From contig NC_080575.1 of the NCBI RefSeq assembly GCF_029962835.1, positions 60,491,493 to 60,555,492 on the forward strand: a DNA stretch of 64,000 nucleotides. Reading direction: 5' to 3'. Shown one piece after another: positions 46,572 to 56,154 of this stretch (the first letter of the stretch is position 1; every line of letters starts with the position of its first letter). Below the pieces are notes generated by a model, which searched no databases, was not told where the DNA came from, and was given only the letters and a program-made list of their open reading frames with translations. A program made the translations under genes and the position numbers. Origin of the DNA: Magnolia sinica. Lineage: Eukaryota > Streptophyta > Magnoliopsida > Magnoliales > Magnoliaceae.

Positions 46572-49500
46572 CTAGACCCACATAGAGTTGCGCGGTGGCT
46601 CGTAATCATCATCTCCATCTCGACGGGGCCGGGCATAGTACTGCTGCTCTACAAATCGACAATATTGTGCCCAGGTGATAGTAGAGTGGTACCAGTTAAG
46701 ATACTCCCTGACATAACGCTGGTACTCATCCTCTCTGAACTGAATCAATACGCCTATCAATGGGTACTGCGTAATCGTCACAGTCTGTAACTGATATGGA
46801 TCTGAGAATGACATATATGAAGTTCCTTCGTATCCATATTGCTGCTCATATCCCTACCCATATGCAGAAGTGAACTCCTGACCATAGTTGAAAAATGATG
46901 TGCCGTAACTGCTGGAGTCACTCGTCACATATCCACTAGGTCCATATCCATGTCCATACTGTGGCACAGAACTCGAGCTACTCTCCTGTGTTTGTAATCC
47001 AGATTCATGTTGTGGCCTGTAACTCGAGCTCTCCTCCCTCGTCCGTGATCCAAATCTAGAACCACCTCGTCTGCCATGAACGCTTGTGTCCCTCATGCAT
47101 TTTGCCAGCAACTCCTCAAAATCTGAAAGTTTATGAGTCTGCTTTTCTGCAATAGCTTTTGAAGCGTGTATGTCTTATTGTAAACAAGACGGGGTCGTGG
47201 TTCTCCTGGACGAGAACCATGGTCAGGGTCCTGTGTGGAATGATCGAAATTCTCCTCCCCGGTAAAAGGGCTAAGAGGCCTCTTATCCTGACTCCCACCC
47301 GCGTTGCCACCACCACCACCATTATCATCCTTACTGTCATCAGAGTCATCGTCACCCTTATCGCCGCCATCATCATCACCAGACTCATTTCCCGCATCAC
47401 TCTCTGACTCAGTCTCAGTTTCAGACAATGTTTCCCCGCCACATGTCCCGCGTGATAGTGACTGCCCTCCGGACTCCTCGTCAATAGGTCGAATGCCTCA
47501 TCAGGAGACCTCTGCTGCTCCACATGTGCGTCAACATCAATCCCTTGTCTCTGCTTTTGCTACAATATGTGGCTCTGGTCACCCATCCGAGGTATCTAAG
47601 TCATCCAACCTAACCCACTGGTAAACTGGGTCATCCTCCGCATCCTCAGCATATCATGTTGTCCGACCGTCATCAGGTCCAGTGGGTCTTCCTGCGCTTT
47701 TCTTCTTCCTTCCAAGCGGAGCAACCTCTCGTAACTTCATATTGTAGTGACAATACACTAGCTTCTGAAGCCTCTCATACCCTATTCTATTACGTTTATT
47801 TGTATGTATGAGGAAGAATGTACTCCAATTTCTTTCATAGGGTGACGAGGACACCGTCTGTGCAAACACACGGACAGCCAGTCGTTGTAAAACCTCGCAG
47901 TCAGTCCTGTACATGGACCACCATTCGCCTGCATATCATAAGATTCTTTCATTATCCTAGATTTTCCAAAATAATATAAAAGTTAAGTTTACTACAGTGA
48001 CTCACATGCCATCATGGCGTTCCTTGACTTCACTGCAGGGTGACACCCAAACATTCCAACCACGTCGCGGAATTTAACAATTTGTTGATGTCATATAGCA
48101 ACCAGAATAAGTATTTAATGATTGAGATGAAGATAAGGAGAATGTAAGTGCGGAACATATTTACCTCACCACCAAAGGTGCCTTTTCCCGGACAGTCGGG
48201 GAATAAGTGATCGTACACCTCATGTACAACCCTCTTTAATGAATTATCTTCGAAGAGGTTCTGGCTGTAATGGTATTTGGGATTCAGGAAATACGCTGAA
48301 AACCAACATATACACATCAGTACAACCCTCATTTATTATTGCATATGGAAAAAAATCCATATAAGTACTTACCAGCCTGATGTAGTGGGTGAGAAAGCGT
48401 CCTTTCCCAACGGTCATCTATTATTGCATGCACCCACTTATATGCATTGGGAGCTTTAACCATGATGGCCTCTTTCATCAGCTGTATAGATGGATACAAC
48501 GACCCCATTAACGGATTTATCTCATTGTCCACCATCCTCAACACCACATAAATGGGCTCTAGAATACCCACAACACCACGCACTTTATCCCAAAAAGAAT
48601 TTCCCAGCACCAGCTCCTCGATTCTATAGGTTACTTTCGTCAACCTCTTTTTCCATTCTACGTAATCATGAGGTGAAAAGCTCTCGTAACCCCTGTTTGT
48701 GTTTGAGAAGGCTACTTAAGGCGATATAATTTGTGGCGAACCGCATCGCTCCGGGGCTCACTATATCCCCACCACACCTCTCACGCATTGCGGCTAATAA
48801 CCATGTGTGGTTGTATACAAAGTTTGTGATGAGCCATGCATCAGTAATTACAGTCTTCACTGACGGCCTATCCCCGATCCCCTCCAGCATGAGATCGATG
48901 CAATGGGCTGCGCAGGGGATCCAATACATATGATACTTGTTCTGAATATCCTTCCCCGCCTTAACAAATGCACTCCCATTATCCGTAACAAACTGCACAA
49001 TATTTTTCCTCCTAACATCTTGCATGACGTTGTGCATTAGTTGGTAAATGTAGTTAGAATCCTTGATCTTACTACACGCATCTATACTCTTTAGGAACAC
49101 CGCCAGTCCCCTGGAATAGACCATAAAATTTATAATCGACATCTTCATTAGTCCGGTCCAACCGTCACACATGACAGTGCAGCCATACATCTCCCATGAC
49201 TGTCGATACGAATCAACGTATGTCTTCATTTCTGCATGTTCATCATCCAAGTATTTTTCCATAATCTGTGCGAGTGTGGGTGGTTGCACACCCTCACCCC
49301 CACGCTGCACTTCACTTAATATATTTTTGAAGTGCGGGCTTGCTGCGGCATTTGCGGGGATTTGATCGTATATAAAAATTTTGCTATAAATTTTCTAACT
49401 TTTTTCCTCACATCCCCTCCACTAAACATCTCCTTTATTTTCTTTTGTGTCCCTCCTGCCTCTTTGTACATCCTCGGATCTGAAGGTAGATTCGACACCC

Positions 49501-50038
49501 ACATGTTACTACTCCTGCCCATGCCCCATATTCCTTCCCGCCTACTACCCTCCCTTGATCCACCCCTAACACTCTCCCTTGCTCCACTCCCCCCACCACG
49601 CTCATGGATAGACCCCTCACATCTATGCCTACTTGTGTCCCACCTCCTATCCTAATCCCTCTCCCATTGATCCCATGTGGACTCTTGAATTGCGCGTCTG
49701 TATTCGGGATCATCATCATTATCATCATCCTCACCTGCATATGGTGGCCGCCCCAACTCCTCCCTAATCTCCCTCTCCCGTGCATGTCGTTCATCTTTTG
49801 TCTTCACATTTTTTTTCTTCAATATGGTCGTCATCTGTTCTCGCACATCCTGTGGGCACTTCAGGCAATCCACAACATTGCGATACTCTCCTGCTAAATG
49901 CTCCTTTAAGCGGGTTACCCTACCACTCCTTGATACATGGCCACATAAATTACAAATACTCCCGAATTGATTATCGGGAATGGGCCGACCGTTCCTCTAC
50001 CCTATATCAGGTTGCCTACCTCCTCTTCCTCCCGACAT
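46572..50038 (-). pseudogene. hAT transposase gene, decayed, several exons
   Basis: The ATG at 50038 opens MSGGRGGRQPDIG, followed by a BED-type zinc finger (SICNLCGHVSRSGRVTRLKE). A DUF659/RNase H-like core at about 48670-49310 shows CTVMCDGWTG, VTDNGSAFVKAGK and WIPCAAHCIDLML. Next comes IIDDRWERTLSHPLHQA with a gtaagt donor near 48372 and exon AYFLNPKYHYSQNLF after a ttttcag acceptor. The hATC dimerisation region (ERNWSTFFLIHTNKRNRIGY) is at about 47760-47840. An acidic tail near 47290-47430 and a Tyr/Ser-rich C-terminus follow, ending near 46572. A stop at codon 14, a frameshift near 49365 and breaks in the tail make it non-functional. Confidence 0.88.
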
Positions 50039-50077
50039 ATTTTATCTGTAAAATAATATTTTATTAGTACTTGTTAG

Positions 50078-50665
50078 GGCCCACCTTGGGGCATGTGCTG
50101 TATATCCATGATACTCATCTATTTTGTCAGATTATTTTAAGGAATGGTCCATAAAACACCATCCACATGTACAGTTGTTCATGCATGCAACAATACCACA
50201 TGTAAAGATGCCAGATACCCTAAGCGTACTAAGTAAATTTTGTGGGATCACCTTCATTTATGCATTTATCCAACCCGTTCATCCATTTCACCATATAATT
50301 TTAAGTCTTTAGCCAAAAAATGAAGCTTATTAAAAAATCAAGTGGACCACACCAAGGCAAACGGTGCGAATTGAATGTCTACCATGAAACCCTTATTAGG
50401 GTCACAGAATCTCCGCTGCCATCTATGGTGGGTCCAACTGAACTTTAACGGTGGCCTCACAAATTGTTTAACGGTGAAAATCATATTCTTCGCTGCCATC
50501 TGTGGTGTGGTCCAGCTGATCTTTGGACATGATTCATTTGTTGGATAATGCTCTAATATGATCTCTAAAAATAGATGAACGGTGTAGATATAATAAATAC
50601 ATCACTTTGGGGCCCATGTAACTTTGATCTCCTTTGAACCGTTCGTACAACTAGAGCTCGAGGAG
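50078..50665. mobile_element. Fold-back repeat 1 inside the large hAT
   Basis: The left side starts GGGCCCACCTTGGGGCATGT. The right arm reads AAAAATAGATGAACGGTGTA and ends GAACCGTTCGTACAACTAGA. The right edge matches, inverted, the left edge of the repeat at 27205. Confidence 0.7.
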
Positions 50666-50685
50666 CGTCAGTGCTCGTCTTTGCA

Positions 50686-51176
50686 CGGAAGTTCCTACGT
50701 TGGAAACCTGGGTGGGGCCCAACGTGATGTTTTTGAGAAATCCACCCCATACATCCATTTTTTGAGCTCATCTTAGGACTTGAGACCAAAAGTGAGAAGG
50801 ATCCAAGACTCAAGTGGGCCGCACTAGAGTAAAAGGTGGGTAGGAAAATTCCTACTATTGAAAACTTTCTGGGGTAGAAAGTGATGTTTACATGACATCC
50901 ATACCGTTAGTAACGTCATTCCTACTTGGATGAACTGAAAACATAAATATTAGCCTGATTCAAAACTTGTGGCCCACGAATATTTCAACTTTGTACATTC
51001 AATACTCACATTTTAGGTCAACTTGAGTATTGGATACGGCTCATTTTAGGCCTACTATGTTAAAAATATCTCAAAAAACGGATAGCCAGGGCAGATTTCT
51101 CAAAAACATCATGTTGGGCCCCACCCATGTTTCCAACGCAGGAACTTCCTGCGAAAGGCTTTCGTAGGAAAGGGGC
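50686..51176. mobile_element. Fold-back repeat 2 inside the large hAT
   Basis: Arms GGAAGTTCCTACGTTGGAAA and TTTCCAACGCAGGAACTTCC are inverted, followed inward by GGGTGGGGCCCAACGTGATG and its complement CATCATGTTGGGCCCCACCC. The arms are close to identical, so this copy is fairly young. Confidence 0.85.
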
Positions 51177-51205
51177 GTTGTGCGGTGGCTCGTAATCATC
51201 ATCTC
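51177..51205. other. Stray copy of a transposase exon piece
   Basis: This 29-base stretch around TGCGGTGGCTCGTAATCATC is the same, with one mismatch, as 46587-46615 in the last transposase exon, on the same strand. It sits exactly between two fold-back repeats, like filler DNA copied during break repair. Confidence 0.75.
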
Positions 51206-51722
51206 TTTTGCTCATATCATTTTAAGGCTTGAACACAAAGCTGTCAGTATCTGTACATCCAAGCTGTCAATCCCTTTTGCTCATATCATTTTAAGGCTTG
51301 AACACAAAAATGAGGTAGATCCAACGATCAAGTGGACCACACCAAATACCAAATAATAAGTTTGGTTGCATTTAATAACCATGTGTGTGGTCCATTTTAG
51401 CGTTGAATCTGCCTCATTTTGTTTTCATGCTTAAAATAATCTGAGAAAAAGGGATGGATGGCTTAAATGAAGGGAACAAACAAAAATCAGCTTGATCCAA
51501 AACTTTAATGGCCCCCAAAATGTTTTTAATGGTCAACGCTCATTCAACACTGTTTCCTTTAATGTGGTCCACTTGAGATTTGGATATACCTCATTTTTAG
51601 TTTCACACTGTAAAATGATCTATAAAAAATAGATGGAAGGCATGGATGAAACACACACATCGTGGTGGGGCCCATAGAGCACTAACCACCAGCGAAAGGC
51701 TGGTGTTGCGTGGAGTAGCCAA
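51206..51722. mobile_element. Fold-back repeat 3 inside the large hAT, with a tandem duplication
   Basis: CTTTTGCTCATATCATTTTA and following bases occur twice, 68 bases apart, near 51205 and 51273. The right arm reads ATGGAAGGCATGGATGAAAC then CGTGGTGGGGCCCATAGAG. The left arm is truncated. Confidence 0.65.
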
Positions 51723-51775
51723 TCCGTTTCCGCTATAAATCCTGGCGCGAATTAATCGCTACTGAAGCGACATCA

Positions 51776-52240
51776 CCAAGTTATGTGGGTCCCACCATGA
51801 TGTATTTTTTCTATCCACACCATCCATCCATTTGAATAGATCATTTTAGGGCATGAGCCAAAAAATGAGTCAGGTCCAAAGCTCGAGTGGACCCCACCAC
51901 AGAAAATAGTGGAGAGAGTGACATTTACCATTAAAAATTTCTTAAGGGCCACAAGAGATGGATGGTCAAGATGATATTTGTGTTTTCCATTATTCCATAT
52001 CTTCCTAGACTTGTGAACAGATTAGATCACAAATAAACATTACGATGGGCCCTCAAGAATGCTACGAGTTTCAATGGTGGGCGTCACTCTCTCCGCTTTT
52101 TTCTGTGGCGGGGTCCACTAAAGATTTAGATCTACATTGTTTGTGTCATACCCTAAAAAATTATTTCCAAATTAATGGACGGTGTGGATATGACACACAT
52201 TACTGTGGGACCCACAGAACACGGACACCACTTTATGCGA
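51776..52240. mobile_element. Fold-back repeat 4 inside the large hAT
   Basis: The left arm is GTGGGTCCCACCATGATGTA then ATCCACACCATCCATCCATT. The right arm is AATTAATGGACGGTGTGGAT then TACTGTGGGACCCAC. The arms run most of the length, with CCACAGAAAATAGTGGAGAG paired with its complement in the centre. Confidence 0.85.
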
Positions 52241-52249
52241 TTGTACAGT

Positions 52250-52745
52250 GAGTAACTCACTTCACTTAGTGTACTGTGTAAACTCATGTGAGGTCCACCA
52301 CGATTTATGTATTTTATCTGCTCCGTCCATCCATTTTACCAGATAATTTCAGGGCTTTAGCCCAAAAATAAACCATATACAATGTTTAAATGGGCCACAC
52401 CTTACAAAACAGTTGAATTGAACCTCCACCGTTAAAACACCCTTTTCGGCCATAGAAGTCTTGGATGATTGGATCAATCTTAAATTCGTATTTTCCCTTC
52501 ATCCATGTCTATATGATCTTATTAATGGTTTGGATGACTGATAAACATCACTATAGGGCCCAAAAAGGTTTCAATGGTGGAAATCAGTATCACTATCACC
52601 ACTATTTCCTGTGGTATGATCCACTGCCCGTCTCTAAGTTTTGGGATCAACCCCTTAATTTAGATGGGAAAACAGATGGACGGCGTGGATAGACCACATG
52701 CATTAAAGGTGGGCCCAACTAAGTTTACTGAGTACGATAAGAGCG
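52250..52745. mobile_element. Fold-back repeat 5 inside the large hAT
   Basis: The left arm includes GAGGTCCACCACGATTTATG and CTGCTCCGTCCATCCATTTT. The right arm includes AACAGATGGACGGCGTGGAT and GGTGGGCCCAACTAAGTTTA. GTGTACTGTGTAAACTCA and TAAGTTTACTGAGTACGAT form the outer ends. Confidence 0.8.
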
Positions 52746-53046
52746 TGCTCAATAAACCAGCTCTTGCGCGATCCCCATTTCACCCCTCCCGCTCCATGTC
52801 CTCCATTTTCCCTTTCCGTCACAAGCGCTTTCCCTCTCCTTCATGCAGCGAGGGTTCCGGAGGAGGATTTTTCGTTCCGTTTCCTCAAATCCGGCCTGAT
52901 TTCTCACCGAATCTCCGAGAAATCCGCACAGGCACACTCCAATCAGCGAAGAAAGAGAGAAATTGAAAAAAATTGTGAGAAAAATTCGAAGAAAGAGGGA
53001 TACAGATACTTACCTGTCAAATGGCCCACCTCCGATCACCGCTATT

Positions 53047-53098
<52 letters not shown>

Positions 53099-53265
53099 CT
53101 AATTCAAATTTTTTTGATTCTCCACAACCTACGGCATCGGCTTTTTATTGTTGTGGGTTGTTGGCTACAGTGGGACTCGTAAGTCCCCTGCAAACGCACC
53201 CGTGAGTGTCCGTGACTCTGTTTGTCAATTTCTAACAATAATGGAGGCAGATATACCACGATATC
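52746..53265. other. hAT 5' flank of transposase with (CT)n tract
   Basis: A (CT)n run of about 24 units lies at 53047-53094 in otherwise non-repetitive, C/T-rich sequence. It could hold the promoter and leader of the minus-strand transposase or a captured leader. No coding frame is recognisable. Confidence 0.4.
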
Positions 53266-53442
53266 GCACGGTGTGGGTTGTATCGGTGATATCGACGATA
53301 ATATCGTGTGATATCTGAATTTTTAGATTTTCGGTATCTTCCGGGGGTTATCGGAGGAGTTTCGTCTCGCTGGGGCCCGATACCGATAATATCGGCGGAT
53401 ATATCGGCCGATAATATCGATATTTCGATCACTGGTCTGACC

Positions 53443-53715
53443 TTCTACATGTTTTCCCAAAAATAAAGTACTGCCCAATCAGTATGTTGGCCCCAATATT
53501 ACAAACAGGTGGATGGGTTAGAAAACTTCAGCCAAGGTTTTTGAAGCCATACATTTATGTTGCAAAATGTGGCCCACCTGACCGGCGCATCGACCTGATT
53601 CCTGGACTAGGAAATAAATAGTGGTGCCAATCTGATAGATGGATTGTATCTAGGAACCATCATGCCATGCTGACGCGTGTGGCGTGTACGTGAGCTTTAT
53701 TGCACACCCGTATAA
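53443..53715. mobile_element. Mutator-like MITE, family C, right piece
   Basis: It continues the repeat broken at 46142 and matches 55125-55395 (GTGGCCCACCTGAC, GCTTTATTGCAC). It ends near GCACACCCGTATAATATC. Confidence 0.7.
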
Positions 53716-54060
53716 TATCTATTAGTTAGATTAATTTATATGCTACGATATATCATATTAAAATTTAAATCAACCGAGAAACTGACAGGTACCCGATTAG
53801 GTAACCAACACGACCCAATTTTAAAATGGGTCCGAAAATTGGATCCAGACCCATTTAAATCAGATCAGGCTCCCCAGGTACCTGCAGATTCAAGTACCCA
53901 TAGCTAGCCCCATGGATGACTAGCTTTAGCTCATGTCACATCTGTTAGTTGTGTGACTAATTTTCTTCTAGTAGTTTTAAATATCCAAGTTCTTAAACTT
54001 GGTTGAGAGGCTGTTTGTTGGAAAACAGAGATACAGTGAAATGTTTAATTGACAAAACAT
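53716..54060. other. Non-coding DNA, nothing recognised
   Basis: AT-rich spacer between two elements. No open frame, repeat or RNA signal stands out. Confidence 0.4.
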
Positions 54061-54063
54061 TTA

Positions 54064-54933
54064 GGGCAGCGTTTGGATTGTAAGTTACTTTAGACAAGCT
54101 ACTTACACCTCCAGTAGCTTATCTTGGTTTCTACTTGTCAAGTAAATACACTTATTTCGTAAACAACAAAACTTGTCAGCTATCTTGACAAACAATGCTT
54201 TTCTACTTGTCAACTGACATGTAGAAAAGCATGTTTTATTTCCAACATCAAATAAGTATTTATCCCTCTTGAGTTTGTTTGGCCCACCCTCATATGCACT
54301 GCCCATCTTATGGGGCCAACCTTTGATGTGGACTGTTCATTGTGTGGGCCACACCTTTTATTGGGCCGTCCATCATGCAGGGCCCACCTTGGACATGGGC
54401 TATTCATCATTCAGGGCTGACCTTGGATGCGCACCGTCCATTATATAGGGCCCACTTTTTTGGTCATCCATCATGTGGGGTTCACCTTCAATATCCACCG
54501 CCATCATGTGGGCCCCACCTCTGATGTGGGCCACTCATTGACAGGGTCAACCTTTGATGTGGACTATCCACCATGTGGAGCCCACCTTGATGTGGGTCAT
54601 CCATCCTGTGAAGCCCAACTTTGATGTAGACTGTCCATCGTGTGGACCCCACCTTCGATGCGGACAGTCCATCATGTGGGGCCTCTTTTGATACGGACTA
54701 TGAGAGGGAGCCTCCTTTATGGACCGTGACTGAGAGAGAAAAGTAGAAAAGTAACAGGTCAAAAAGCTATATAATAAAATAAAATTAAAAAAAAAAACTT
54801 GTTGAAACAAGTAGCTTTTGGCATTAAGTTACTTCTATAATGATGCTTACCAAACTAACTAAAGTGAAAAAAATAACTTAATGACTTAAAATAAGTTAAA
54901 AAGTAACTTATTTGGTGGTATCCAAACAGGCTC
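54064..54933. mobile_element. Tourist-like element with internal minisatellite
   Basis: Left end GGGCAGCGTTTGGAT and right end ATCCAAACAGGCTC are imperfect inverted repeats followed inward by AAGTTACTT and AAGTAACTT. TTA flanks both sides (54061-54063 and 54934-54936). No transposase. Confidence 0.8.
54290..54690. repeat. Minisatellite, about 31-bp unit
   Basis: Roughly twelve diverged units of the form CCATCATGTGGGGCCCACCT then TTGATGTGGACTGT. They lie inside the Tourist-like element. Confidence 0.85.
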
Positions 54934-55019
54934 TTAGTGCAGAGCCATATGCTGCCTTGTTCAGCCCCATTTTCACCCAAAAACAACCATTTTCTTGGCT
55001 TCCTGCCACATTAAAGATA

Positions 55020-55413
55020 GAGATTTGCTAAGAGCACACCTGTGTGCAATAAAGTTCAAATGCACACCACACGTGCTAGAATGACGCATAGGTGCGTGAT
55101 CCAATCCATCCATCAGGTTGCTCTGACCCTGCACATGGTTTCCCAAAAATACATCTGGTCTACTCAGAATGTGGCCCCTAGTATTGGAAAGAGGTGATGG
55201 GCTAGAAAATTTCAGCCAAGTTTTTCAGAGCTGTACATTTGTTTTGCAAAGGGTGGCCCACCTGACTGGTGGATTGACCTGATTCTTGGCATAGGGCATC
55301 AACGTAAAGGTGCCTTTCTAATGGATGGATGGATCTCAGACCTATCATGCGATGCTGATGCATATGGTGTGTACATGAGCTTTATTGCATATTTGTTTGC
55401 TTAAGCAAAGCTC
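55020..55413. mobile_element. Mutator-like MITE, family C, uninterrupted copy
   Basis: Ends GAGATTTGCT and AGCAAAGCTC continue inward to GTGCAATAAAG and CTTTATTGCA. Flanks TTAAAGATA and TTAAAGAAG share seven of nine bases, compatible with a 9-bp target duplication. No coding frame. Confidence 0.65.
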
Positions 55414-55422
55414 TTAAAGAAG

Positions 55423-56150
55423 TAAAGGTTGAAACCATTACATATATCATAGCATTGAATGCACCATAAACTCAGAATGGTATGTAAAGTTCATAGACGA
55501 CAGTTCAGAAATAAATATCATAGCATTCAAAACTTAGGAGAAGATTTTAGTTCTACTCATCAATCGAAAAATAAGTTCAAATCCGATTTAGCAAATCCAA
55601 TAAGATCTTTTCAAAAAACTTTCACATCTTTTTTTTCTTCTTGTTTTTTTCTTTTTTTCTTTTTTTCTTTTTACATTCCTAATTCTAAACCTAATTGGCA
55701 AATCCACGATGAAAACCCTCCCTTATCAGCACAATTCCAGAAAATATCTGCAAATCAAAAGAACAATGATGCGCATAAGTCCAAAGAACGTGGGGAAACT
55801 TTCCCAATCGTCACTCTCATCTGAGCATATTATGTTTCTTTGCTTTTTTGGTTCTCAAACAGCACTGATCATTGTTTATGAATTTCTTGAACCAAATGCC
55901 TCATGTAGGCTACTTTTAACTGACCAAACTTGTTTACTATTTACTTCCACCAAAGCTCCCACATTTTGAAATATTACTCAGCTCCCTACATCAATGAAAA
56001 TTGTCGGGACCATTTACATCCTATTCCAATTATGAACCTGTTTTTAAAGGATAATAAGTCAAATTTTAATGAAAGACAGCTTGCCAACAACAACAAAAAA
56101 ATATATATACAAAGAGAAATACAACTAAAAAAGAAACTCAAAATTATATC
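55423..56150. other. Non-coding DNA left of gypsy G3
   Basis: T-rich tracts near 55627-55675 and a short AT run near 56098 are the only features. No LTR matching that of G3 was recognised here. Confidence 0.35.
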
Positions 56151-56154
56151 CCAA

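Larger units (their letters stand above)
46143..53434. mobile_element. Large hAT element with decayed transposase and TATCG subterminal arrays
   Basis: Ends CAGTGTTCGAAATATCG and CGATATTTCGATCACTG are inverted repeats with one mismatch over 17 bases. The perfect 8-bp duplication GTCTGACC flanks it (46135-46142 and 53435-53442). TATCG/CGATA motifs crowd both ends (46150-46260 and 53270-53430). The left half encodes a hAT transposase on the minus strand. The right half, about 3 kb, is a stack of fold-back repeats. It was probably once autonomous; its transposase is now broken. Confidence 0.93.
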
